A DNA stretch of 64,000 nt from Ostrinia nubilalis (GCF_963855985.1 NC_087092.1:14508001-14572000); one strand, 5' to 3'; positions 47,301 to 57,990 are shown, counted from the stretch's first letter. Notes: generated by a model not told the origin, from the letters alone. Made by a program: numbers and translations.

Positions 47301-50300
47301 ACAGTGGACAGTAAAGAAAATAAGTTGATGCATTAATTTCATAAAAATGAAAAGTGAAGTAATTTTTATTACGTTTAATTTCAGATAAATAACAAAGGCC
47401 GTGTACACTGGAAGAATGTGGAGGCTACGATAGTTATTAAGAACATGCCTTATATCGTCTCAAGCAGGGTAAGATCCTGAAATTTCAATTTCAACTGCTA
47501 AAAATGCTACTACTTTTGCTTTAGATGATTATTATTTATGGAGACTTTGCAAACAGTAGCCAAATGTACGGTATGCAGTTCAGGTTAGTGTCCATGACTT
47601 CCACTCGGCATAGGGCACACTGAAAACCAGCGTCGTGGCCTTCCCCACCGTGGGCCACGGCATATGCTGAGTGGAGTCCCATTGCGATAGGCATCGCTGT
47701 TGCGACAGGGTAGCACTGCTCAGTTCACTTTTTATTTCTTTATATTATTTATCTGCTATTTCTGTCTTTTTTTCCGTATAATACCTTCTTTGTTTAACTA
47801 AGTGGTGTTCATCGTAATAAATGTATTTTTTATCCACTACGAGGAAGATCTGTATCTCACTTGATGGTAAGTGACGATCAGGCCGAAGGTGGAAAAAGGT
47901 TTCTTTCTTTCTAAATGTTAAGCTAGCACCCATAACACAAGCATATTAATTACTTACTTTGGGGCTAGATAACGCTATATGAAATTGTCCAAAGATATTT
48001 ATAAAAAAATATCTTAAGAGCGAGCTCAAATACAACAACTGTGCTACAGAAACAATAAACAAATTAAAAAAAAAGTCTTGAATGAATTCGCTGATTAATA
48101 GTGATGTGATGATAAATTTGTATGGATTTTTTTTAAAGATTTGAACGGTGTACTTATTTGAGCAGTAGAATCAATCCTTTTGTATGATCTATACTTAAAT
48201 GGAAACCCTATATTATGTTACCTTGTTATTAATGTAGGTTTCGGGGCCAATGAGAGAGTGTGACCACGAAGCACTACCAGAGCAGTCTACATTCAATTGC
48301 ACCTTCGATCTGCCGCCCGGTTCTGCCCCCAAGATTGTGGCTTCCATTGTCATTCTCAAGGACAAAATCGGTAAGCTTTCAATCCAGTCTTTGTGTTAAT
48401 TTTAAAAATATCAACTACAAGCCGATCGAGTTAACTGCGCACTTTGCTGGAATACGACTCCCTCGCACCCGCGCACCTCCCCGCGTTCGCCTCGTCTTTA
48501 CCAGAGCGTCGATTTGACGTCACGGCCGCCCGGTGCGCAGTTAACTCGACCGGAAATTACTATTATATTATCATATTCATCATCCTCATCATCAACAGCC
48601 CTTTACAGCCCACTGCTGGACTATGAGCCTCCTCCACTTTAGTGGACGGTTTTTCCATCATTATCATATTGTCTTAAGATTTTTTTATACTTTCTTAGGA
48701 TTATACATAATACCATTAGTACCATTTTATTCACCTGATGAGTTCCTGAAATGATTTTTTTTCAGTGGATTACTTTGTGGATGAGAAGCTGAATATAACC
48801 TCAAACATTATTTTGTATTTAAGACCAACTGCAATAATGAAGGAGGAAAGGTATTTGATTTCAATATACATTTTTACTAATTCAATATTGTTATATTTTT
48901 CGTTCAAGTTGCGTAGTGTGGAATTCTAAATTCTTTGCAAAAATAAAAGTTCAGAGCTCTTTCCTACGGAGGTATCCCGTTTTTTGCAGGATATACGTGT
49001 TTTAATATTAACTGTCACACAAACATCCCGTTCGCAGTATCCCGCAAAAAACCAATCCATTCGAATTTCAAACTCACACTTGTGGATTGCATTACTTATT
49101 GGATCCCGTAAAACGGGATTGTCATGGGAATGGGCTCTAAGGCCCTTCGCCCACGGCGGCTTTCTGTAGCGATGCAGTAGCGATTCTGTCGCGCGTTCAC
49201 ATCGATACAGTCGCAATGCGGTCGCTAGCTGTGTGCCCTCGCCCACATAAACACGATTCAGTCGTGATGCAAACACGATAATGTCGCGATTCAGTAACCC
49301 TCCCTCCGTTCTCTCCCCGATGTCGTCCGACACGGTCGCGCGTTTGCATCGAGACAGTCGCGCTGCTGTAGCGCGTTAGTAGCGCGTTGGCATCACTTCT
49401 GTAGCGCGATGCAAATGCGACTAATATAGCGTCGCTGTCGTTCGTTTACGAAACGCGCGACAGCATCACTACAAAAAGTCGCAGTGGGCGAGTTGCCTAA
49501 CTGTACGATCTCATGGGTTTAAACAATGATATTATAGAACTATAGATATGTTACGTTCATAGAAATTACGATTTTAATCCGTGCCGAGCTATTCCAAATT
49601 GCACACATTGACAAATGTAACTGATAAGTGAAACAAAAGATACGAAATAGCACGCAAATGAAAGAGATAGCTATAGTTTTAACGATTCTGCACTAACTAA
49701 TCTATGTCCGCAGCGCACGTATCCTTATCGCTCTAACGTCAAAACAAGATCGCTTTCTCTTTCTTAACTTGAACATGGCGCATGGCGTCTTGATTGTTTG
49801 CATAAATAATTGAAAATATAAATACTAAATAATTTTGCATAATCACATGTGGTAAGAGATCCCTTGTATTTTGTTTACTTTAGAGTCATAATTGGTACAC
49901 TTTCGAAACACACACGATGGCATTTTTTATTTATTTTGGTAAGAACACAGGAACTTACGGTGTGGTACGCACGCGATTGCGCATGACGCAGGCCACACGA
50001 AGGCGCTTATAACATATCTGCTTTTGTTTTTATATAATATCATTGGGTTTATACATTTTTTTTGTAGGTTGATAACGACCATCAATCTTCACAAGGAACA
50101 GTCTTTTGCCCAGAACAAGGGCCTTATGATATTCTTATCAGTCCTTGGAGCCCTGATCATTTTGGGTATAGTTATATTTATAATGTATAAGGTGAGTACC
50201 ACAAACACTACATGTATTATTATATTTGTATCTGCAGAATTGATTGTTATAACATTTGTAATTTATTCACAGATGGAGTTCTTTAAGAGGAAGGAAAAAA

Positions 50301-53300
50301 CTAAACTGGACGCATTGAAAAAGGAGCATGTTCGCAGAATGAGTGTTGTAAGTAGAATTAATAGAATTGGTTGAAGGACGAACCATACTCATCAACCCGG
50401 AAACGGATCGTAACCGTACCAGTATTCTTTGTATGAAACTACTTTGAAACGCATTACTTATCCGCACCGTAACTTAGCGAAAGGCGAAACGGTGTAGAGC
50501 CCTTTCCGAGTTGATAAGTGTGCTATGACTTTTAAAACATCATTTTATATTTTGGCTCTACCTAACTTTCCGTACACTGCAGGACAAATAATATAAATCT
50601 CTATCTAATGAGGTACCTTTCTTGTTGGGAGGTGCCACTGCAGCGTGACACTGTGTAAATAAAAAAGAAAATAATACAACAAAATACCCAGCAGAAAATA
50701 CATAATAATATACAGTATTTTATTAATTTTATCAGTACAGTACAATGTCAGTTTCTTATGTACACACACATTTATAAAGAAACCATAAGTTAATTTTAGG
50801 AATAAAACACACACCGAGGTAAAATACGATGGGAATAGACCAAACGAGCATAGAACTAGAGGCAGGCATTCTTGCTCATAAATCTTGTTATTTTGGTGTG
50901 CAAAATTGTATTAACAATTAATATTAATTTTGTGCGAACCGAAGATTTATTTGTAACTATAGGGCTGAGTAATAACTATAACTATAGTGCACCATCTTAC
51001 TTTAACTTTGACAAACGTCAAAAATCTGTCAAATTTCATACAAAAAGTCATAGTTACCGTTAATGAAAGTTGGTGCAACTCAGCCTAGGTCTAGTGCTTA
51101 AATCAGTCAGTGGCTGAGGTATGAGAGGGGCGCGGGAGGGGCATAATGACATTGACATATTATGACGTGACAGAGCATACAAATCTGAAGCATATCAACC
51201 CCCCTAGACAAAACGCACTTTTTGATCGAATCGAAAATCGAATCCGTCAAAACTCCATACAAAAAAGGGGCTTTTCGACCACTTTTCGACTGGTTTGCGA
51301 TTATAATTTGCACTTTGTCTAGACCCACTGAAGTCTCGCTGACGTTTGACGTCTCAAAAAACCCCTTCCGTGCCACTACCAATACCTCACACGGGAAGGG
51401 CAGGAATGACATTGACATTTATGACGTGACAGAGCATACAAATCTGAAGCATATCAACCCCCCTAGACAAAACGCACTTTTTGATCGAATCGAAAATCGA
51501 ATCCGTCAAAACTCCATACAAAAAAGGGGCTTTTCGACCACTTTTCGACTGGTTTGCGATTATAATTTGCACTTTGTCTAGACCCACTGAAGTCTCGCTG
51601 ACGTTTGACGTCTCAAAAAACCCCTTCCGTGCCACTACCAATACCTCACACGGGAAGGGCAGGAATGACATTGACATTTATGACGTGACAGAGCATACAA
51701 ATCTGAAGCATATCAACCCCCCTAGACAAAACGCACTTTTTGATCGAATCGAAAATCGAATCCGTCAAAACTCCATACAAAAAAGGGGCTTTTCGACCAC
51801 TTTTCGACTGGTTTGCGATTATAATTTGCACTTTGTCTAGACCCACTGAAGTCTCGCTGACGTTTGACGTCTCAAAAAACCCCATCCGTGCCACTACCAA
51901 TACCTCAGGGCATTTGCAGAGTCAGGGCTCCGTTCACTATCTCTGACTGAGTAAAGTGTCAAGTAGGTACTAGTTTCTTACAGTCATTATTGACACTGAC
52001 AAGACTGACGCTAAAATACTTCTGACTTTTAGAGTAGGCGCACACCGTTGATTTTTAGTTGGCCGATAGTTGTGCCCGATTTTAAATTGTATGAAGAATC
52101 GGCCAAATCGAATCGGCGTAGTGTGCGCACTCCCATACATGCCCATACTGATCAACTGCCCGATTAAACTATCGGCCGACGAAAAATCAACGGTGTGCGC
52201 CTACTCTTACTTGATAGTGTTAATCAGGAAGTTCCTAGTTAGAACTTTACTTGGAGATCGTAAAAGAGGCCCTTAGACAATAAATATCACTATATTTTTA
52301 GGGTTCCGTACCTCATAAGGAAAAAACGGAACCCTTATAGGATCACTTTGTTGTCCGTCCGTCCGTCTGTCAAGACCCTTTATCTCAAGAACGCGTGAAC
52401 GTATCAAGCTGAAATTCACATGAAACACTCAGGTCTATTGTCCCTTTAAGCTGTGAAAATATCAAACTTCTAAGCCAAGCCAATCAAAAGATACAGCCGA
52501 TTATGTCGATATTTTCAACAAATTTTCGACACTCGCAAAGGAATCAAAACCTACAGGATACTTCCCGTAAACTCAGAATCTTGAAATTTGGCATAAAGCA
52601 TTGTCATATAATGCAAATATAGGAAAAATTGCGAAAATTTCATTTTTTTTGTTATATAATATAATAGAAATATTTTAATAAAATGAAACTTACTACCTTA
52701 TTTCTCACGAACGAATAAAGGTATCAAATTGAAATTTATACCAAATACCTAGATCTATTGTCCCTTTAAGAAGTAAAAAAATCAAACTTCTAAGTTAACG
52801 CGATCAAAAGATACAGCAGTTTATACCGACACCTTAGACGAATTTCCGTCACACGCTAGGGAATCAAAACCTACAAGGTACTTCCTGTGAACTCAGAATC
52901 TTGAAATTCGGCACGAAGCAACGTTATATAGTACAGATAAAGGAAAAATTGCGAAAATGATAAATTTGAAGTTATATAAAATTTAAAATATTATTTTTGC
53001 TTACATGACATAAAATATTTTTTTAATAATTATAAACTTACTACCTACCCTTTTTCACATGAACGCGTAGAGATATTAAAGTTGAAATTCATATCAAACA
53101 CTTCTTAAATCTAATTGCCTCTAAACTGTGAGAAATTCTAAATCAACGCAAAAATTCAAAACGCTGAGGTAGGTACCTACCTATAATGCAAATATAGGAA
53201 AAATAAATAAATAAAAAATAATCATACCGCATATTTTGAAATTCGCCACTACTCGCAACGGAATCAAGTAAGTAATTTGATTTAATACGTCATAAATTGT

Positions 53301-56300
53301 AAACCGCTACGTTTGTACGGCGGAACCCTCGGTGTGCGAGCCCGACTCGCACTTGGCCGGTTTTTTAGTTATGGCATACAAAAAAGCATTTGCCCATTTG
53401 GTCTAAAGTTTGGCCCCACCGGTACACACACATTCATGTGAAGAACCCAAGAGAATATTTTGACAGTTCTTTTTCAAAGTCTGTGGGTCTAGACAAAGTG
53501 CAAATTATAATCGCAAACCAGTCGAAAAGTGGTCGAAAAGCCCCTTCGATTTTCGATTCGATCAAAAGTGCGTTTTGTCTAGGGGGGCTGAAGACATCTA
53601 TTTTGACAGTTCTTTTTTCGAATCGAAAAACATCTTAAGTCATATCCCCGTATTTGATGTTGTCTATGAGTTCAGCGACGCCAATTTGGAATTTCAACTG
53701 CTGTCGAGGAGTCATGGTTTTGATATGGGGTGCGAGACTCAAGAGGTACATCTCACTGGGTTCCTTGTGTATTGCCATCTGATCCTCATATTCATCTTTT
53801 GCCCTCTTCACAATGAAGTGGTCAACTGGATACTGATATTCTTTTTTCGCCTTTTTCAGATTTTGCGTATCTTCTTTGTGCACTTCAGAGATGTTTCTTT
53901 TGCCGTTATTGTGTTCGATCGGTGGGATGTTCGTGTTCGTCACTTTAAGCTGGTTTTCGTTGTCGTCGAGAATTATAGAGTCCATGGAGTCTTCATTAGG
54001 GTTGGGCATGAATTTTTGCTTGACGAAAGGGTTAAGAAAACTCAAGTGAGGGGACAGGTAGTAGTCTTTTTTGTGGTTGGTGGCACCTTTGGCTTTCATG
54101 ATCATGCTGCGAATGTAGTTGGTTCTTATCACTTTCCATTTGTTTTTGCAATCGGTTCCTGGAACAAAGAATGCCTAGGTTGTACTTTGGTGTACTTTGG
54201 TGACCGTGACAAGGCAGTTTTGAGTGTTCTTTTGGTGACGGTTACAAGGCAGTTTAAAGTGCTTGATTTGTTTGTTTTATGGTCTTTAAACTTTTGTAGT
54301 GATTATTAGCTCTGTGAACTTTAATCTATATCTATCAAATATATTTTTAAAATAACATCCTATTAAAGAAACACACACTCCTTATTTGCGGATACTTTGA
54401 AAAATTTAGCAATGTTTTTTAATGAATTTTATTTGACAGCCTAATACGAGTATAACGTAATTTCTTGATTACACGTTTATTTTTATTAATTTTAAAGATT
54501 TGCGATATGTCTTGACCCTAAATTCATTCCCATATAAATCCGCCAAAGCAATATAAACCTTATCGTTACTTGTTGCTCCATTATTATTATGACAAAGTTT
54601 AAGACTGCAATGTTCAATTGTATTCAAATTACACACTTTCTAAGCTAAAAACACAGTACACTATGAAGTAAAAACAGACTCGTAATTCAACGCAATTACT
54701 CAAATGAACAAAGACTAACAAAGAAATTAAGCACTTCATCATAAAACGACTGAAACCAACTCCTAAAAAGTAATAAGAAAACCCACCTGACTCTCCCAGC
54801 TTCGTTCCAATTTGTGTCCAAATCGCTTCTTTTTCTTGCCAGTTGACATTGTAATTAGGGTGCGATAAGTCGTACAAGCACGGGTTGAGTTCGATCTCCT
54901 TAATAAGTAGTATGGAGAAATTGATGTCATCCTTCATAGCAAGAAGACTTTTTGGTAGAATTTTGACTTTTTTTAAAACTTCACAAAAAAAAGAAAACGG
55001 ATTCGTTATTTGAATTTTTGAAAATGGAATTGGGTGTTTCTATTCCCTTGTTAATGGCGGTGACTGGTAGCAGACTGACGCGGCGCGATACTCGATCGGC
55101 TGTTAGGGCAGGGCTGGCAGCCCTAATGTAAGGGAAAGTGCATTATAAGTTTAGACGAAACGACCGAGATTTCTTTGGCTTTTTACGGCTTTGTTTGCAA
55201 TGAATTACACGCCTATTGGAGACCACCTCACGTTTTACTTTTTTTATAGGAATAAGCCCTTAACATGCATTTTAGTGCGCATCTGTTTACAAACAAACCG
55301 TATCCAAATATTTATATTCCTATTTCATTGCTAAGTTTGGCAATAGGAAAGCAATTCTCGAAATTCTCGAACACATTAATTTTAGCCATTAAAATTATTT
55401 TATATCGAAATGCAATCAATATCTGAAAAACTTTAGTAATCTGTTAGTTTTATTGTTATTTATTCTATTCAAATAATAAAGATTCGATACATGGTTAATT
55501 CACCAATACAATATTTGGCTGCATTGTCATTACTTAATATTTTTCCCTGTTTTTAGGAGTAACAGGTACTACCCATTAAAAACTAAATTATAGTGTATGT
55601 ATGACTTATATAGACAAAATAACCACACCAAACAAGAGAGCGCGTACAAATTGCAAATCAGCTCATCCCGGCTCTTGCTCTATAAACGCCATTTAAAGAG
55701 CCATAAATCTTCCGCAAACTTTCCCTGTCGACAACTCTACGCCAGACGCGCAGTCGTAAACTGCAGTCGCGTCAGCGCGCAAGTGCGAGCCGAATGCACG
55801 CTCAGGTGGGTATGTGCACTTATGTGTAGCAGGGGTGCTGGTAGGGTTGCCATCCCTACAATTTGGCAGGACAAGACGCGTGTAAACCCCGCATTTTGAA
55901 GCCCACAACCCGGGACATTGGCTTTTAAGATCCGCGGGATCTTGTGTGGAAACTAGCGCCACCTGCGATTTAACACGGCGCCATAATTAGCATGTCGTAG
56001 TAACCGCGTTGCTATTGTAGAATTAGCAATCTGTAATAAGCATGCCGGATATGTCAATATTTTTAGTATCGGCCTGCCTAACTTAAAATTTTAAAACTCG
56101 GACAGCAGCGAATGAAACCCCGTCCGGACGCTCTACAAACTAGGACAAATCCGGGGAAACCAGACCCATGGTAACCCTAGGCGCAGACGGATTGGTGATG
56201 TTCATAGAACGGCACATCAGACTCCACACTCTTGTTGAAAAATAGCGTCTATTATGACTAAATTAGATGCTACAGTGTTTAGTTGTGTCGTTGTCTGACG

Positions 56301-57921
56301 AAAGCAACGTGCTTTGCTAAACACTGGGTAAAAGCATCTTTATGTAGTCGTAATAGGAACAATTTTGCAATAAAATTGTGTGTCTGATGTCTGTTTGTAG
56401 GAATAGGTTGGTATTGTAGGGCAAGGACAGAAGGACAGGGGTTTAAGTCAAATGCAAGGAAACGATGGACGATAGCTTAATCAGTAATAGATTTGTGATG
56501 TGAGGCATTGAATAGAGATGATAAAATAAAAGGTTAAAAAAATATTAGTTAATCTTAATGCGTTTTATATTTTTACATTGTAAAGCAAACAAAAAATTGC
56601 AAAATTCCTGAAATTATGGAACAATTGGAACCATAAATACCTATTGGGAGTTATTAAAAGTATTTTTAAAATGTCCACTTACAACAAAATATTATCGTAC
56701 TTTTGTAAAATATACATAGGTAACGACAAAATCAAATAATTTTGTTGCGGGTCCAATGGCAGTCTAACTTTTCCCGGGACTAGCTTGACCTTCACTGATT
56801 GGGTTATTGGCGGTCAAGCTGTATATCCAGGCTACAGAGGAGTTACAGCAGTGGGAATGAGAGGTGGGAATAGTCCCGCAGGTATTAATAATATTATATT
56901 TTGTTACAGAAACGCTCTATGTCTATGAGCCATGACAGATCGGAAGACCCTGAAAACACACACTTACAGGGAATCGAAGTAAGTAATAACAGTAATAACT
57001 CAAAATCAAAGTTTTCGATTCGTTATTTATCTATCGAGTATCTCGCCCGTATTCACAAACATCACTATGAGGTCTGACAGTGCGCGTGGACACACAGGGT
57101 GACACATTGACCAATCACAGAGCTCAACGCTGTGCGTTCGATTTGCTGCTTCACTTAAGCAAGCATCGTTTGTCAATGCGTCTGACATTTAACATCATAT
57201 CAGCCATAGGACGTCCACTGCTGAACACAGGCCTCCCCCAATGATTTCCATAATGACCAGTTGGTAGCGGCCTGCATTCAGCGCCTTCTTCGCTACCTTT
57301 ATGAGGTCGTCGCGGTCGATCTTGTGAGGAGACGTATACAATACGAGTAACATAATATTAAAACCAGAAAACGTCCTTTTTTTCTCAGAACTGGCCCATT
57401 TATTGTCCCGAAGCAGTAGTAGGGTTAATACCAGGACGCGTAAAAGTGCTTTTTAAAAGCGCATATTTGGATCATTCCATTATCGCGGGTGTAAAATTTA
57501 GACGCCTGTTTTAGTTTACCCTAATTAAATAAAAAACATTTTTAATTAAATTAGTCTATGAAAGACTACATTTTAATATGTTTACTTAATATTAATTAAC
57601 GCTTTATATATAAATAATCGCGGGTGCAACAAATTTGTTGCGATGGCAATTTGAACGTTTGTCCTAGCTTTGAAAATATCATATTAAATTTTTGTTAAAC
57701 TAAAACAGGCGTCTAAATGTTGCACCAGCGATAATGGAATGACCCATGTAAAAATAAATGAGCTTTTTATGAGTTTTAAAGTTTTTTTTTTTTTTTTTTC
57801 CCTAACAGATTGTATATTTTGTGTTGTATATTAATTACAGATAGACCTAGAGGATGCTGAAGACCCTTTTGACAATAACCGAGGACATACCAACATGGCA
57901 GCCGAGCAGGAAACTAAATAA
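32435..57921 (+). CDS. Integrin alpha subunit, gene B (complete, 25 coding exons)
   Basis: Second integrin alpha, paralogous to gene A and divergent from it. Exons join in one frame to 2952 nt (983 residues plus stop). In order: signal peptide 1-18, propeller about 20-490, leg domains about 490-868, membrane segment about 886-909, tail 910-983. The first exon is inferred: ATG AAA G at 32435-32441 is followed by a consensus GTAAGT and gives the 1-nt phase that exon 2 needs, yielding MKGSVSIFVGLFLQASAS. Any other upstream exon with phase 1 could replace it. Introns hold a 1.8-kb palindromic element, RTE copies, a 259-bp tandem array and a nested antisense MADF-BESS gene. PS3-like clade is inference. 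An AATAAA at 57917-57922 overlaps the stop codon. Confidence 0.9.
32686..32886. mobile_element. MITE with cagacggtgaaacgcaactg ends
   Basis: Inverted arms of about 38 bp; in gene B intron 1. Confidence 0.75.
33237..33359. mobile_element. MITE of the 'ctgagttgcaccatctta' family
   Basis: aggctgagttgcaccaccta and gatggtgcaacccagcctta ends; in gene B intron 1. Confidence 0.7.
35752..36150 (-). mobile_element. CTAG-ended Helitron-like element, reverse orientation
   Basis: Reads actagcggccgcccgcgac at the left and (gaca)n at the right, mirroring the Lep1-type ends. In gene B intron 3. A terminal fragment of the same kind lies at 28555-28594. Confidence 0.5.
36280..36430 (+). mobile_element. RTE-type LINE 3' tail (second subfamily)
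   Basis: Ends caacagtggacgtcctatag, then ctgaaatgatgatgacgatg. Confidence 0.65.
37690..38110 (+). mobile_element. RTE-type LINE 3' part with RT C-terminal remnant
   Basis: Encodes pieces such as LPVMIYGSETWSLTMG and RQWAGHIARRDYGRW, then the standard tail. Ends about 40 bp before the gene B exon 6 acceptor. Confidence 0.78.
38612..38776. mobile_element. MITE with ccgattcgaccaaac ends
   Basis: Short inverted ends (ttcgaccaaac and gtttggtcgaa); in gene B intron 7. Confidence 0.5.
39276..39490 (-). mobile_element. RTE-type LINE 3' tail (second subfamily, well preserved)
   Basis: Reverse strand encodes VLEWRPRTGKRSVGRPPTRW and ends at the atcatcatcattttcagcc terminus. In gene B intron 8. Confidence 0.75.
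40018..40334. mobile_element. MITE with gcttcagcyaaa ends
   Basis: gcttcagccaaattatggcg is the inverse of the right end near gccttgttttagctgaagc. An inner 'ggtggcgatca' motif occurs inverted as well. In gene B intron 9. Confidence 0.65.
41507..41660. mobile_element. Fold-back MITE with ttacatcaaacgt arms
   Basis: gagtgtgaatttacatcaaa and its inverse at the right; related to 57991-58180 and the split copy around 44846. Confidence 0.65.
41770..41909 (+). repeat. Dispersed repeat family, copy 2 of 3
   Basis: Longer copy beginning ttcccacctcttgttcccac and ending near ttggacccgcaacgaaatt. It lies in gene B intron 11. Confidence 0.6.
42152..48850 (+). CDS. Gene B exons 12-21: integrin leg region
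   Basis: Exons: 42152-42233, 42298-42422, 44724-44799, 45435-45561, 45995-46187, 46646-46806, 46988-47069, 47385-47468, 48238-48370, 48766-48850. All borders are AG/GT and phases match through the series. Cysteine pairs typical of leg domains are visible (RRCRDKDCEP in exon 15, FGCSKYGNGYRC in exon 16, NCTFDLPPG in exon 20). Exons 14 and 15 together correspond to the single exon 16 of gene A. The intron between exons 13 and 14 is almost entirely one palindromic transposon. Confidence 0.87.
42446..44236. mobile_element. 1.8-kb palindromic (fold-back) element in gene B intron 13
   Basis: Arms of several hundred bases mirror each other from acagggtgactggaactgaa to the inverse at 44236, with TA at both ends. 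The arms differ by small substitutions. A CTAG-type fragment (43433-43665) lies near the centre. No transposase ORF. Confidence 0.8.
44290..44440 (-). mobile_element. RTE-type LINE 3' tail
   Basis: First subfamily; starts at ttcgttcgttcgttttcagcc and is truncated at 44440. Confidence 0.72.
44886..45318. repeat. Dispersed repeat, copy 2 ('gttcatccccaattttcca' unit)
   Basis: Partner of 10399-10844. It interrupts a fold-back MITE (arms at 44846-44885 and 45325-45385), so it is the younger insertion there. Confidence 0.7.
47585..47835 (+). repeat. Retroposon-like 3' end, sister of 28285-28553
   Basis: Same blocks in the same order, ending at aataaatgtattttt. In gene B intron 19. Confidence 0.55.
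48424..48553. mobile_element. Short GC-rich MITE
   Basis: cgagttaactgcgcac and its inverse gtgcgcagttaactcg bound about 130 bp; in gene B intron 20. Confidence 0.65.
49139..49500. mobile_element. Element dense in GTCGCG / gatgca motifs
   Basis: Ends aaggcccttcgcccac and gtgggcgagttgcct are inverted. The inside is made of many short variants of tagcgatgcagtcgcg in both orientations. In gene B intron 21. Confidence 0.55.
50068..57921 (+). CDS. Gene B exons 22-25: membrane segment and acidic tail
   Basis: Exons 50068-50191, 50273-50347, 56910-56978 and 57841-57921. Exon 22 encodes the membrane span (GLMIFLSVLGALIILGIVIF, continuing IMYK). Exon 23 starts MEFFKRKEKTK, a close GFFKR-like motif, and ends HVRRMSV. 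Exons 24-25 give a serine/methionine and acidic tail (KRSMSMSHDRSEDPEN, then IDLEDAEDPFDNN) ending AAEQETK and TAA. The intron between exons 23 and 24 is 6.6 kb and contains the antisense MADF-BESS gene and a tandem repeat array. Confidence 0.87.
50384..50525. mobile_element. MITE of the 'catcaacccgga' family
   Basis: catcaacccggaaacggatc and ctttccgagttgataag ends; 36 bp after the gene B exon 23 donor. Confidence 0.6.
50963..51087. mobile_element. MITE of the 'ctgagttgcaccatctta' family
   Basis: gcaccatcttactttaactt and ggtgcaactcagccta ends. Confidence 0.65.
51145..51905. repeat. Tandem array, 259-bp unit, about three copies
   Basis: Copies recur with an exact 259-bp offset (landmarks at 51222, 51481 and 51740) and almost no differences. 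The unit is not a multiple of three, so the ORFs running through it change frame from unit to unit and are not taken as genes. In gene B intron 23. Confidence 0.9.
52032..52206. mobile_element. Harbinger-like MITE with TTA duplication
   Basis: gagtaggcgcacaccgttga and its inverse, flanked by TTA on both sides. Confidence 0.75.
52300..53366. repeat. Long dispersed lepidopteran repeat ('gggttccgtacc ... cttggccggtttttt')
   Basis: Begins tttagggttccgtacc and ends gactcgcacttggccggtt plus a T run. It contains two diverged internal halves (atcaaaagatacagc at 52485 and 52804). Ends known by eye from lepidopteran genomes; class not certain. Confidence 0.55.
53480..53590 (-). repeat. Inverted fragment of the 259-bp tandem unit
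   Basis: tctagacaaagtgcaaatta to cgttttgtctagggggg is the reverse complement of part of the 51145-51905 unit; it lies just 3' of the MADF-BESS stop codon. Confidence 0.75.
53635..54937 (-). CDS. MADF-BESS domain protein (two exons, nested in gene B intron)
   Basis: Likely nuclear DNA-binding transcriptional regulator of the insect MADF-BESS family (Adf-1-like). Exon 1 is 54937-54787 and exon 2 is 54158-53635; the junction splits a glycine codon and restores the frame, giving 224 residues. The MADF domain spans about residues 6-70: LLIKEIELNPCLYDLSHPNY, WTQIGTKLGES, then DCKNKWKVIRTNYIR across the splice. A lysine-rich linker follows (KRNISE, KKAKKEY). The C-terminal BESS motif is at about 185-220 (EMYLLSLAPHIKTMTPRQQL, continuing KFQIGV). 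It lies antisense within intron 23 of integrin gene B. Being spliced and having both domains in usual order, it is not a processed pseudogene. Its 3' end lies about 50 bp from an inverted fragment of the 259-bp tandem repeat. Confidence 0.85.
55851..56183. mobile_element. Probable MITE with tagggttgccat ends
   Basis: tagggttgccatccctacaa and the inverse-like ccatggtaaccctag. Arms are diverged. In gene B intron 23, 5' of the MADF-BESS gene. Confidence 0.5.
56742..56880 (-). repeat. Dispersed repeat family, copy 3 of 3
   Basis: Inverted relative to the other two copies; it lies just before gene B exon 24. It shares both ends with copy 2, so about 140 bp may be the full unit. Confidence 0.6.
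57046..57185. repeat. Dispersed repeat shared with 25665-25770
   Basis: Second copy, in gene B intron 24. Confidence 0.6.
57187..57330 (-). mobile_element. RTE-type LINE 3' tail (second subfamily)
   Basis: tatcagccataggacgtcca, then tttccataatgacc and catt-cagcgccttctt blocks; in gene B intron 24. Confidence 0.68.
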
Positions 57922-57922
57922 A
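57917..57922 (+). terminator. AATAAA polyadenylation hexamer overlapping gene B stop codon
   Basis: The hexamer shares four bases with the TAA stop of gene B. If used, the 3' UTR would be about 15-30 nt. Other poly(A) signals could exist further 3'. Confidence 0.4.
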
Positions 57923-57990
57923 ATACAATATTTTTGTTAGCATAATATTATGTATTTTCTTTATAATACAATCTAAGGCTCAGTTGCCAA

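Noticed and set aside
51222..51840. Repeated 119-codon open frames (MIESKIESVKTPYKKG...)
   Set aside because: They arise from the 259-bp tandem repeat and change frame between units; both strands are open and no domain is seen.
53575..54309. 244-codon plus-strand open frame
   Set aside because: Antisense of the MADF-BESS exon 2; no recognisable protein.
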